Below are positions 1 to 5,832 of a DNA stretch of 22,152 bases, in pieces (the stretch's first letter is position 1; the number at the start of each line of letters is the position of its first letter). A model generated the notes under the pieces. That model ran no database searches, was not told the origin of the DNA, and saw only the letters and a program-made list of their open reading frames with translations. Position numbers and translations under genes: made by a program. Origin of the DNA: Geobacter sp. UBA6151 (GTDB lineage Bacteria; Desulfobacterota; Desulfuromonadia; Geobacterales; Pseudopelobacteraceae); the NCBI GenBank assembly GCA_002423105.1, contig DIUT01000046.1:1-22152 (forward strand). Reading direction: 5' to 3'.

Positions 1-75
1 ACAGCTCTCAGTCATATATAACGTTGTTGAATAGTTGACTAACCTGTTTTTTCACTGACAAAAGACATGGCAGGG

Positions 76-390
76 TCACGAATGCTGCGGCACCAGTTTT
101 ATCTCAAGTTTGCAATTAACAGCAGCAGCATATTTGCGAAGCATATCAAGAGATGGAGAATGGCGGCGAGAACCGAGCGATGCTTCAACCCTTGCCAACG
201 AAGGCTGTGATACCCCCATTTTAGCGGCAACCTGTTCTTGGGTCAGCCCCGCTATTTTACGCGCCTTAAGCAGGATATCCAACGCTGCAAATTCATCATC
301 CAAAGCTTCCCAAGCCTGTTTAAAGCTAGAGTCTTGAAGGTCCTGCTCCAGTTTTTTCTTGGGATGGTACGAAACCGGTTTATAGTTCAT
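76..390 (-). CDS. XRE-family antitoxin of a type II toxin-antitoxin pair (HigA-like)
   Basis: A 104-residue protein with a helix-turn-helix of the XRE/Cro type at about residues 40-92; the core TQEQVAAKMGVSQPSLARVE starts at residue 50. It follows the toxin gene on the same strand. Its ATG (388-390) lies inside the end of the toxin gene (stop at 380-382), an 11-base overlap that implies translational coupling. In this family the antitoxin binds and neutralises the RelE-fold toxin and represses its own promoter through the HTH. The toxin-first order is typical of higBA-like modules. The N-terminal 35 residues are probably the toxin-contacting arm (inference). The HTH assignment is secure; the name HigA is only by family resemblance. 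Confidence 0.88.
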   Translation of the reverse strand: MNYKPVSYHPKKKLEQDLQDSSFKQAWEALDDEFAALDILLKARKIAGLTQEQVAAKMGVSQPSLARVEASLGSRRHSPSLDMLRKYAAAVNCKLEIKLVPQHS

Positions 391-712
391 GGCTGATTAC
401 CTCCTTAAGACGAGTAAGCGCTATATCAAGTTCCCGTTTTGGCGTCTTATCCGTCTTTTTTATGAAGCTGTGAAGAATTATAATCTTTCGCCCAACCCTG
501 GTGCAGAAAAAGGCTCTGCCAATTCCCTCCTCAGCTTTGGCGCGAATTTCAAAGAGACCGCTGCCAAGCGCCCGCGTATGCGGCATTCCCAAGTTGAGAC
601 CGTATTCTTCCATGCGAATGGTCAAAGCCCGGAATCTCGCCCGTAAGCCAACAGGCCATGCATCAAGCTCAGCCTCGACAGTTTCATTGTAATATGAAAA
701 TCGGAAAACCAT
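380..712 (-). CDS. RelE/ParE-superfamily toxin, phage Gp49-like (HigB-like)
   Basis: A 110-residue protein with the pattern of the Gp49-like/HigB toxin family: LFEIRAK at residues 53-59, a RAFFCTRVGRKIIILHSF strand pair at about 66-83, then FIKKTDKTPKRELDIALTRL. This basic C-terminal stretch (KK..KTP..E...A..R) is the family hallmark. Members are usually ribosome-dependent mRNA interferases that cut mRNA during translation; that activity is assumed here, not visible. The gene is first in a two-gene unit with the XRE antitoxin and overlaps it by 11 bases. The ribosome-binding site before the ATG is weak (GGA five bases upstream), which would keep toxin synthesis low. The length is normal and no frame damage is seen. 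Confidence 0.87.
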   Translation of the reverse strand: MVFRFSYYNETVEAELDAWPVGLRARFRALTIRMEEYGLNLGMPHTRALGSGLFEIRAKAEEGIGRAFFCTRVGRKIIILHSFIKKTDKTPKRELDIALTRLKEVISHEL

Positions 713-721
713 GATCCAAAC

Positions 722-737
722 ATACCACGCGTGTTAT
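722..737. promoter_or_regulatory. Palindromic candidate operator of the toxin-antitoxin pair
   Basis: ATACCACGCGTGTTAT is a 16-base inverted repeat with one mismatched pair around the perfect 8-mer CACGCGTG. It ends 10 bases before the toxin start codon and overlaps the likely minus-strand -10 box TATAAC (738 to 733). Placement and symmetry fit autoregulation by the XRE antitoxin. Binding is inferred. Confidence 0.5.
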
Positions 738-856
738 AAAAGTAAAGAGTTATGAAGGGTGCCCAACCATCGGCAAGACCCTGGAGGGCGGGTCAGCCTC
801 AGCCCCTTTATCCGTGTGCATCCTATTTATTGGAGTTAGACCAGAACTGAGTCAGT

Positions 857-1444
857 TTAATACAACCAGCTTATTCCCAACAGAAACTTGCTTGAATTAA
901 GTGGTTCATTGGGGCTGGCAGTACCGGCGTTGGAGATGTGATGATAGCGATACTCAAGGTTGAACAGCATCGTAGCGTTTATCGGCACCTGTATGCCGGT
1001 TCCACCCTGGTAGCTGAAGTTCAGTTTTGCTCCCATGGACGGCAGTCCCAGATCAACGTAGAGTGGTCCTCCACCGGCAAAGATGTACGGCTTCATGTTG
1101 TTTAACGCCGTAAATTTCCAGCTTCCCAGTAGATATCCCCCCACCATTGACCTGCCGCCATGGTCAACCGCCAGATGGTACGGCAGTTCCACCAATAGTT
1201 GATGCCTGCCCTGATACCAACTACCCTTGCCGATTTCATCAGTCAGAAACCAGCCCAACCGTGCAATGGCATCAAAGGTCTGCACCTGGGTGCGGGTTTC
1301 GCCAAATCCCCGGTGGCTAGTGCCGTAACCGGAGAGCAGAGTCAGCTCGTAGTCAGTGGTTGCCACGGTGGTTTTAGCCGGTTCCGCATGGAGTTGAGTG
1401 GCCAGTGCCAGCAGAAAAAAAACAGTGACAAGGGATTTTACCAT
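857..1444 (-). CDS. pagL: PagL-like lipid A 3-O-deacylase (acyloxyacyl hydrolase), outer membrane beta-barrel
   Basis: A 195-residue protein with a signal peptide (about residues 1-20, cut after LHA). It ends in an aromatic residue (WLY), as outer-membrane barrels do. Near the C-terminus it carries the PagL signature H169-I-S171-N-A-G. In PagL, the His and Ser of this motif belong to the active site that removes the 3-O-linked acyl chain of lipid A. By my alignment the position of the third active-site residue, a Glu in the Pseudomonas enzyme, is Asn183; a Glu sits three residues earlier (E180). Length and strand pattern are otherwise normal for the family. The start codon lies inside the end of the upstream radical SAM gene (7-base overlap, ATGGTAA), so the two are probably translated together. 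Family assignment is firm; activity on lipid A is inferred. Confidence 0.82.
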   Translation of the reverse strand: MVKSLVTVFFLLALATQLHAEPAKTTVATTDYELTLLSGYGTSHRGFGETRTQVQTFDAIARLGWFLTDEIGKGSWYQGRHQLLVELPYHLAVDHGGRSMVGGYLLGSWKFTALNNMKPYIFAGGGPLYVDLGLPSMGAKLNFSYQGGTGIQVPINATMLFNLEYRYHHISNAGTASPNEPLNSSKFLLGISWLY

Positions 1445-2856
1445 TTCTGTTGCCTTTCAAGTTTCAGGATGGCAGGCAGGTTTTTCAGAAATTCCAGTAC
1501 GCTGTGGGGTGATTTCCAGAGCATCTGCGTGTAACCCCAGTGAATACGGGTGCGGCGGTAGAAACGACGGATGAACTCGCTGTAAAGTCCTTCCAGTTGT
1601 TCTTTGGTCATGCCGTTGGGGATGAAGACAAAGTTCATGCAGTTCATCAGGCTCCAATCCTCATTGAAGCTGCCGAATTCGCTTAGGGTTTTGTACACCG
1701 GCGCGCCGGGGAAGGGGGTGAATTTTGTGACGTTAATCTCATCCAGCGGCAGCGACAGGGCGTAGTCGATGGTGCGCCGGATGGCAGTCTCGTCTTCTCC
1801 CGGCAAGCCCACCATGAATAGTCCCTTGACCCGTATGCCGCAATCTTTGACCATTTGCAATTTCCGACCCACTTCATCCAGTCCGTAAAATTTGCGATGC
1901 TGTTTCAAGATCTCCGGGTCTCCTGATTCGATACCGAAATTGACCTGCCAGCAGCCTGAACCCTTCAGTAGCGTCAACAGTTCCTGATCCACATGTTCCA
2001 GCCGGGCGATGCAGTTGTACGTGACATCCAGCCCCATCTGCGCCTTCAGTTCACAGAATTCGGCCACCCGTTTACGGTCAAAGGTGAACAGGTCGTCGTA
2101 GAAAAAGACGTGGCGGATGCCATAGTCTCGTTTAAGCATGGCAACGTGTTCAAGGATGTAGCGGGGGGAGTTGAAGCGGAAGCCCTTTGAGAAGACCGAG
2201 CGGTCACAGTAGGAACACTGGTAGGGGCAACCCCGGCTGGAGATGATGCTGCTGTTGGGGAAGGTGGGGGAGCTGAACAGCGGCAGCTTGTAGCGCTGGG
2301 GAAAACCGGGCAGCAGGTGGTAAGCGGGAAAGGGCAGGTCATCCAGGTTCTGGAGTGGATCGCGCACCGCAGAAAGTTTGCCGTTGCCGTCCAGTCGAAA
2401 GCCCACGCCGGGGATCTCTTCAGGTTTTTTGAATCGGCTCTGGAGCAGCTCCAGCATTGTCTGCTCCCCTTCACCGATCACCAGGTAGTCGATCGCGGGG
2501 AAACGGTCCAAAAGTGATGCTCCCATGGTGCAGGCGTGGGGACCGCCGAAAACCGTGATAATCTGCGGACAGCGTTCCTTGATGGCTGTGGCGATACGGT
2601 AGCCTTCCAGGAAAGATGAGGTGCTACAGGAAAAGCCGACAACATCGGGCTGTCTTGACAGCACTTCATCCACCAGGAATACTTCGCTCATCGGCGTGGC
2701 GTAGCAATCGATGATTTCGGAATCGTGGCCGTGCTTTTCCAGCCATGCCATGATGCTGAGCAATCCCAGGGGGGGCATGATGTTGAAGATGGTGGTGATA
2801 TCCCGGACACCGGGCATCCAGTTGCTGCCGTGAGGATGGATAAAAAGCGTTTTCAT
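1438..2856 (-). CDS. Radical SAM protein with N-terminal B12-binding-type domain
   Basis: A 472-residue protein of the BchE/HpnR-like class. Residues 1-140 resemble a cobalamin-binding domain (IMPPLGLLSIMAWLEKHGHD at 27-46, FGGPHACT at 103-110, GEGE at 128-131). The canonical DxHxxG motif is not obvious, so cobalamin binding may be atypical. The radical SAM core follows, with the 4Fe-4S cluster motif C210-x3-C214-x2-C217 in GCPYQCSYCD. GIESGD and GLPGED further on fit the SAM-binding barrel. Relatives do methylations, ring formations or other C-C chemistry on lipids, tetrapyrroles and natural products; the substrate here is unknown. It overlaps the following pagL-like gene by 7 bases, so a role in lipid A or another envelope lipid is a reasonable guess, but only a guess. 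Confidence 0.85.
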   Translation of the reverse strand: MKTLFIHPHGSNWMPGVRDITTIFNIMPPLGLLSIMAWLEKHGHDSEIIDCYATPMSEVFLVDEVLSRQPDVVGFSCSTSSFLEGYRIATAIKERCPQIITVFGGPHACTMGASLLDRFPAIDYLVIGEGEQTMLELLQSRFKKPEEIPGVGFRLDGNGKLSAVRDPLQNLDDLPFPAYHLLPGFPQRYKLPLFSSPTFPNSSIISSRGCPYQCSYCDRSVFSKGFRFNSPRYILEHVAMLKRDYGIRHVFFYDDLFTFDRKRVAEFCELKAQMGLDVTYNCIARLEHVDQELLTLLKGSGCWQVNFGIESGDPEILKQHRKFYGLDEVGRKLQMVKDCGIRVKGLFMVGLPGEDETAIRRTIDYALSLPLDEINVTKFTPFPGAPVYKTLSEFGSFNEDWSLMNCMNFVFIPNGMTKEQLEGLYSEFIRRFYRRTRIHWGYTQMLWKSPHSVLEFLKNLPAILKLERQQKW

Positions 2857-2889
2857 GAGGGTATCCAGTGCTGGTGGAGAGGCCAGGAG

Positions 2890-2918
2890 ATTATTTCAGG
2901 TTATCAGTACATTGTGAA
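2890..2918 (-). promoter_or_regulatory. Candidate sigma70 promoter for the radical SAM/pagL unit
   Basis: On the minus strand TTCACA (2918 to 2913) and AATAAT (2895 to 2890) are separated by 17 bases, upstream of the radical SAM start at 2856. Match to consensus is fair. It shares a 112-base divergent region with the lipoprotein gene. Confidence 0.4.
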
Positions 2919-2941
2919 GTGGAAACATCGGCAGGTTTCAG

Positions 2942-2961
2942 TATAATCGGAATAGGGAGGA
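2942..2961 (+). promoter_or_regulatory. -10 box and ribosome-binding site of the glycine-zipper lipoprotein gene
   Basis: A perfect TATAAT lies at 2942-2947; no good -35 is seen at the usual distance. A strong Shine-Dalgarno sequence, AGGGAGGA, is at 2954-2961. It stands 7 bases before ATG 2969 but only 4 before the in-frame GTG at 2966, which decides for the ATG. If the -10 is used, the 5' leader would be very short. Confidence 0.45.
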
Positions 2962-2968
2962 TAGTGTG

Positions 2969-3385
2969 ATGGAACAAGCAAGGATAGTATGGCTGTTGAT
3001 TGCACTTCTGGCCCTGTCCGGCTGTGCTGCCAGACAGCCGGTGTTGTATCCCAATGGCTATTACCGGGTTGTGGGAGATGAAAAAGCGCAGCAGGATGTT
3101 GAGATGTGCATCAAGCTTGCCGATAAAGCCGGAGCTGATGGAGAAAAGGGGCTTGAAATAGCTGCGACAACCGGAAAATCAGCGGCCATCGGCGGGGCAG
3201 TTGGTGCAGTTTCTGGAGCTATAAGCGGTTCAGTAGGGAGAGGTAGTCTGGTCGGTGTGGCGGTTGGCGGAACGGTTGGACTGTTGAGTGGTCTCTTCCG
3301 GGCATCGGATCCCTCCCCGGTGTACATGAGATTTGTAGAATACTGCCTGATGGAGAAGGGCTATCAGCCGATTGGCTGGCGTTAG
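2969..3385 (+). CDS. Glycine-zipper lipoprotein, function unknown
   Basis: A 138-residue protein with a lipoprotein signal peptide: a hydrophobic run at residues 7-15, then lipobox LSGC with Cys19 as the lipidation site. Residues 68-108 form a glycine zipper (IGGAVGAVSGAISG, VGVAVGGTVGLLSG), an OmpA/Rcp-type membrane-spanning hairpin of small residues. The C-terminal part has two further cysteines (in EMCIK and EYCLM) that could form a disulphide. Such proteins sit in the cell envelope, but no specific function is known to me. It is a single gene, convergent with the HD-GYP gene 17 bases downstream. ATG 2969 was preferred over GTG 2966 because of ribosome-binding site spacing. Confidence 0.8.
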   Translation: MEQARIVWLLIALLALSGCAARQPVLYPNGYYRVVGDEKAQQDVEMCIKLADKAGADGEKGLEIAATTGKSAAIGGAVGAVSGAISGSVGRGSLVGVAVGGTVGLLSGLFRASDPSPVYMRFVEYCLMEKGYQPIGWR

Positions 3386-3402
3386 CAGCACAGCGTTGAA
3401 GG

Positions 3403-4350
3403 CTACTGTTTAATGGCAGCTTGAAAGGCATAATACAATATGGTTGAAAAGCATTTGTGGGTTTCGTCACCAATGATTTTAAATGCTTCGTCCTGCGTTG
3501 AAGCTTTGCGGGCAGGTCGTTCCGCTGTCAAGGTGCAGTACATATCTGTCAGGCCTACTATCTGGGTGGTGAGTTTTATTTCATCTCCCTTGAGTCCGCC
3601 AGGATAGCCGCCGCCAAAATACCGTTCATGGTGATGACGCACTGCGTCAAGTACCAGTTCATTGTAATAACCGTTTTTCCGTAAAAAGACATAGCCCTCA
3701 AAAGGATGGCGCCGGATCTCTTCCAGGCTGGGAGTTGTCCAGTAATCTTTTTCCTCCAGTACATCCTGTAAAATCAGGGACATGCCAATGTCATGCAGCA
3801 ATCCTGCAACACCGATATCAACCAACTCCTCGGTTTTTTCAGGAAAAAGTTTTGACCAGACCAGCATCGACATCACGGCAACCTGCATGGAGTGCTTGAT
3901 GGCAAACGGTGATGTCGATCCCAGGGTCTGGATCAAATCTGTTATGCTGCGCGATTCGGATATGTAGTGTGCAAGATGTCCGGTCAGTTTTTTGCAGCGC
4001 TCTGCATCCTGCGCCTTCTCGGGGTCGGCAAATATGTTCTTCAGGTAGGTGGTTGTGGTTTGTGTCAATGCGGCACATTTTGCCGGCTGATCTTCATCAC
4101 ACTGCTTCAGAATTTCCGTCAGATTCTCCTCGGCAAAATTGGAGACTTCTTCAAAATCACCGGCTCGGACGTATAAGGTGCTGGTCTTGCTGTTCAGCAA
4201 CCGATCACGATCAAACTCGGTGAACTGGAGCGATTCTTCCTTGTACAGCACGTATCTCCCGTCAGCTTTGGTGTACAGCGCCACACGCGGAAACAGGTCC
4301 GGCAGTACACAGGCTAAAGCAACAGGTTCATATATTTCATAACTTCCCAT
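3403..4350 (-). CDS. HD-GYP-type signalling protein with atypical active site
   Basis: A 315-residue protein. Residues 1-130 form an N-terminal domain like those on other Geobacter HD-GYP proteins (KADGRYVLYKEESLQFTEFD, then TLYVR). Residues 145-315 are an HD-GYP domain: H153, H186-D187, H215, H240-H241, the signature GGGYPGGLKGDE at 246-257, and D269 in GLTDMYCTL. HD-GYP proteins usually hydrolyse cyclic di-GMP at a two- or three-metal site. Here the motif is HDIGM, with Met190 in place of the usual Lys. The Glu found four residues before the first His in three-metal members is Phe149. Activity may therefore be altered or lost. There is no receiver or membrane domain. The start is ATG 4350, because GTG 4356 overlaps the Shine-Dalgarno GAGGT. 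Confidence 0.85.
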   Translation of the reverse strand: MGSYEIYEPVALACVLPDLFPRVALYTKADGRYVLYKEESLQFTEFDRDRLLNSKTSTLYVRAGDFEEVSNFAEENLTEILKQCDEDQPAKCAALTQTTTTYLKNIFADPEKAQDAERCKKLTGHLAHYISESRSITDLIQTLGSTSPFAIKHSMQVAVMSMLVWSKLFPEKTEELVDIGVAGLLHDIGMSLILQDVLEEKDYWTTPSLEEIRRHPFEGYVFLRKNGYYNELVLDAVRHHHERYFGGGYPGGLKGDEIKLTTQIVGLTDMYCTLTAERPARKASTQDEAFKIIGDETHKCFSTILYYAFQAAIKQ

Positions 4351-4419
4351 ATTCACCTCAAAAACATCTCTAACAGAAAGAGCGCCGGAATACCCCGACG
4401 TCCTGGAAGATTTTGCTTT

Positions 4420-4448
4420 AGCATAGCAAGCCGGACTATGTTGGACAA
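4420..4448 (-). promoter_or_regulatory. Candidate sigma70 promoter for the HD-GYP gene
   Basis: On the minus strand TTGTCC (4448 to 4443) and TATGCT (4425 to 4420) are 17 bases apart, and TGC precedes the -10 (extended -10). It lies between the operon terminator at 4451-4489 and the HD-GYP start at 4350, so the HD-GYP gene appears to be transcribed on its own. Confidence 0.5.
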
Positions 4449-4450
4449 CA

Positions 4451-4489
4451 GAAAAAAAGAAAAAGCCCCTGATTTTTCAGGAGCTTTTT
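4451..4489 (-). terminator. Intrinsic terminator after tRNA-Leu
   Basis: A 13-pair stem with one C-A mismatch (arms 4460-4472 and 4477-4489) and a 4-base loop. On the minus strand it is followed by a T-rich tract (TTTTTCTTTTTTTC). It ends transcription of the gap-pgk-tpiA-secG-tRNA unit. The A-rich 5' arm means the hairpin could also work weakly in the other direction. Confidence 0.85.
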
Positions 4490-4509
4490 CACTACTTTGG
4501 ATTATTTAA

Positions 4510-4596
4510 TGGTGCCGAAGACGAGACTCGAACTCGTACAGGCTGTCGCCCGCCACCCCCTCAAGATGGTGTGTCTACCAATTCCACCACTTCGGC
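4510..4596 (-). tRNA. tRNA-Leu, anticodon GAG
   Basis: An 87-base tRNA with encoded CCA (4512 to 4510). The acceptor stem is GCCGAAG/CTTCGGC with discriminator A. The D-arm region reads TGGTGGAATTGGTAGACAC and the T-loop is GTTCGAGTC. The anticodon stem CCATC/GGTGG encloses the loop TTGAGGG, giving anticodon GAG, which reads leucine codons CUC and CUU. The long variable arm (GGCGGGCGACAGCC region) is that of a class II tRNA, as expected for Leu. It follows secG by 50 bases on the same strand and precedes the terminator, so it is probably cut from the operon transcript. In E. coli leuU, also tRNA-Leu(GAG), likewise follows secG. Confidence 0.95.
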
Positions 4597-4646
4597 ACAG
4601 GGCTTGTTTCTCTATCAGACTTCCTTGATCAAATCAACCCAAAATC

Positions 4647-4994
4647 TTACTTTGCAGGTTGCGGAGCAGGTACAGCAGGCGCTGTCGGCATGGCCGGTTG
4701 GGATGGCTGAGCTGGTGCTGTTGCCTTGGGTGCTGATTTACCGGACATGATTGACGAGCCTTGATTGTGACCTGAGGTGTAGGCCAGCGTCAATGAGGTG
4801 AGCATGAAAATAATCGCGGCAGCAGTTGTCAGTCTGGTCAAAAAATTGCCGCCCCCGCTTGCGCCAAATACGGACTGGCTTCCGCCGCCCCCGAACGAAG
4901 CGCCCATTTCTGCCCCTTTACCTGACTGGAGAAGAACGACGCCGATGATAAACAGACAGATGAGAACGTGGAGCACAGATATAAAGGTTGTCAT
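4647..4994 (-). CDS. secG: Preprotein translocase subunit SecG
   Basis: A 115-residue inner-membrane protein. The first membrane helix is at about residues 3-22 (ending IIGVVLLQSGKGAEMGASFG, the family signature), followed by a Gly/Ser-rich cytoplasmic loop (GGGGSQSVFGASGGGNFL) and a second helix at about 52-71. The tail after residue 85 is rich in Ala, Pro and Gln, as in many proteobacterial SecG proteins. SecG binds SecYE and helps SecA-driven export. It follows tpiA by 72 bases, a gap holding a candidate promoter, and precedes tRNA-Leu. The order tpiA-secG-tRNA-Leu is common in proteobacteria. Confidence 0.95.
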   Translation of the reverse strand: MTTFISVLHVLICLFIIGVVLLQSGKGAEMGASFGGGGSQSVFGASGGGNFLTRLTTAAAIIFMLTSLTLAYTSGHNQGSSIMSGKSAPKATAPAQPSQPAMPTAPAVPAPQPAK

Positions 4995-5028
4995 AAATCG
5001 TATCCTGTAGAAAGATTCAAAGTTAAAC

Positions 5029-5058
5029 TTTATAGCATAGCGGCATAGCTGCTGTAAA
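5029..5058 (-). promoter_or_regulatory. Candidate internal promoter for secG and tRNA-Leu
   Basis: On the minus strand TTTACA (5058 to 5053) and TATAAA (5034 to 5029) are 18 bases apart, 35 bases before secG. The spacer contains the 7-mer GCATAGC (plus-strand reading) twice, at 5035-5041 and 5043-5049. It would let secG and the tRNA be made apart from the glycolytic genes. Confidence 0.45.
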
Positions 5059-5066
5059 GCCCCTAA

Positions 5067-5822
5067 TCAACCACGATATCTGACAAGTTGTGCAAAGCTG
5101 TCAGCCTTGAGGCTGGCCCCTCCCACCAGTGCACCGTCTATGTCCGGCTGCGCCATCAGTCCCTTGATATTATCCGGTTTGACGCTGCCTCCATAAAGAA
5201 TCCGCATAGCATCTGCAGCAGATTGTCCGTAGAGGGCAGTTATCAGAGAACGGATATGGGCGTGTACTTCCTGGGCTTGCTCGTTGCTGGCGGTTTTGCC
5301 GGTGCCGATGGCCCAGACCGGTTCGTAGGCGATGACGATCTGCGCCAGGGTTTCAGCCGGAATGCCGTCAAGCCCGCCGCGGAGCTGGGCTTCGATGACC
5401 GGGAAGGTGGAGCCTGATTCCCGTTCGTCAAGGGTTTCTCCCACGCAGAGCAGTACGGTGAGACCTGCGGCGCAGGCAGCTTTGGTCTTGCGGTTGACGG
5501 TCCCGTCGGTTTCCCCGAAGTACTGGCGTCGTTCAGAGTGGCCGATAATGACGTGGCTGCAGCCCGCATCCAATAACAGGCTGGGTGATATCTCGCCGGT
5601 GAAGGCCCCTTCCTTTTCCCAGAAGCAGTCCTGCGCAGCGATCCGCACGGAAGAGCCCGCCGCTGCCTGAGTTGCCGTGGCAAGAGCCGTAAAGACCGGG
5701 GCGATGATGATTTCAACGCCGGTGACGTCTGCAATCAGGGGTTTCAGGTCCTGGATGAAATCGCGGGTTTCTACTTGAGTTTTGAACAGTTTCCAGTTTC
5801 CAGCAATGACCGGTGTGCGCAT
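5067..5822 (-). CDS. tpiA: Triosephosphate isomerase
   Basis: A 251-residue enzyme that interconverts dihydroxyacetone phosphate and glyceraldehyde 3-phosphate. Visible catalytic residues: Asn9 and Lys11 in GNWK, His95 in IIGHSERRQYFGE, and Glu167 in AYEPVWAIGTG. The flexible loop 6 and the phosphate-binding YGGSVKPDN follow. Length is normal for the family. The reading frame is open far upstream, but start ATG 5822 is fixed by the N-terminal MRTPVIAGNWK and by AGGAG 8 bases before it. It lies 10 bases after the pgk stop, so the two are co-transcribed and probably co-translated. Confidence 0.97.
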   Translation of the reverse strand: MRTPVIAGNWKLFKTQVETRDFIQDLKPLIADVTGVEIIIAPVFTALATATQAAAGSSVRIAAQDCFWEKEGAFTGEISPSLLLDAGCSHVIIGHSERRQYFGETDGTVNRKTKAACAAGLTVLLCVGETLDERESGSTFPVIEAQLRGGLDGIPAETLAQIVIAYEPVWAIGTGKTASNEQAQEVHAHIRSLITALYGQSAADAMRILYGGSVKPDNIKGLMAQPDIDGALVGGASLKADSFAQLVRYRG

Positions 5823-5832
5823 GGAATCGCTC

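Noticed and set aside
1..75. Possible gene or element at the left edge
   Set aside because: Seventy-five AT-rich bases downstream of the antitoxin gene show no clear frame, hairpin or promoter.
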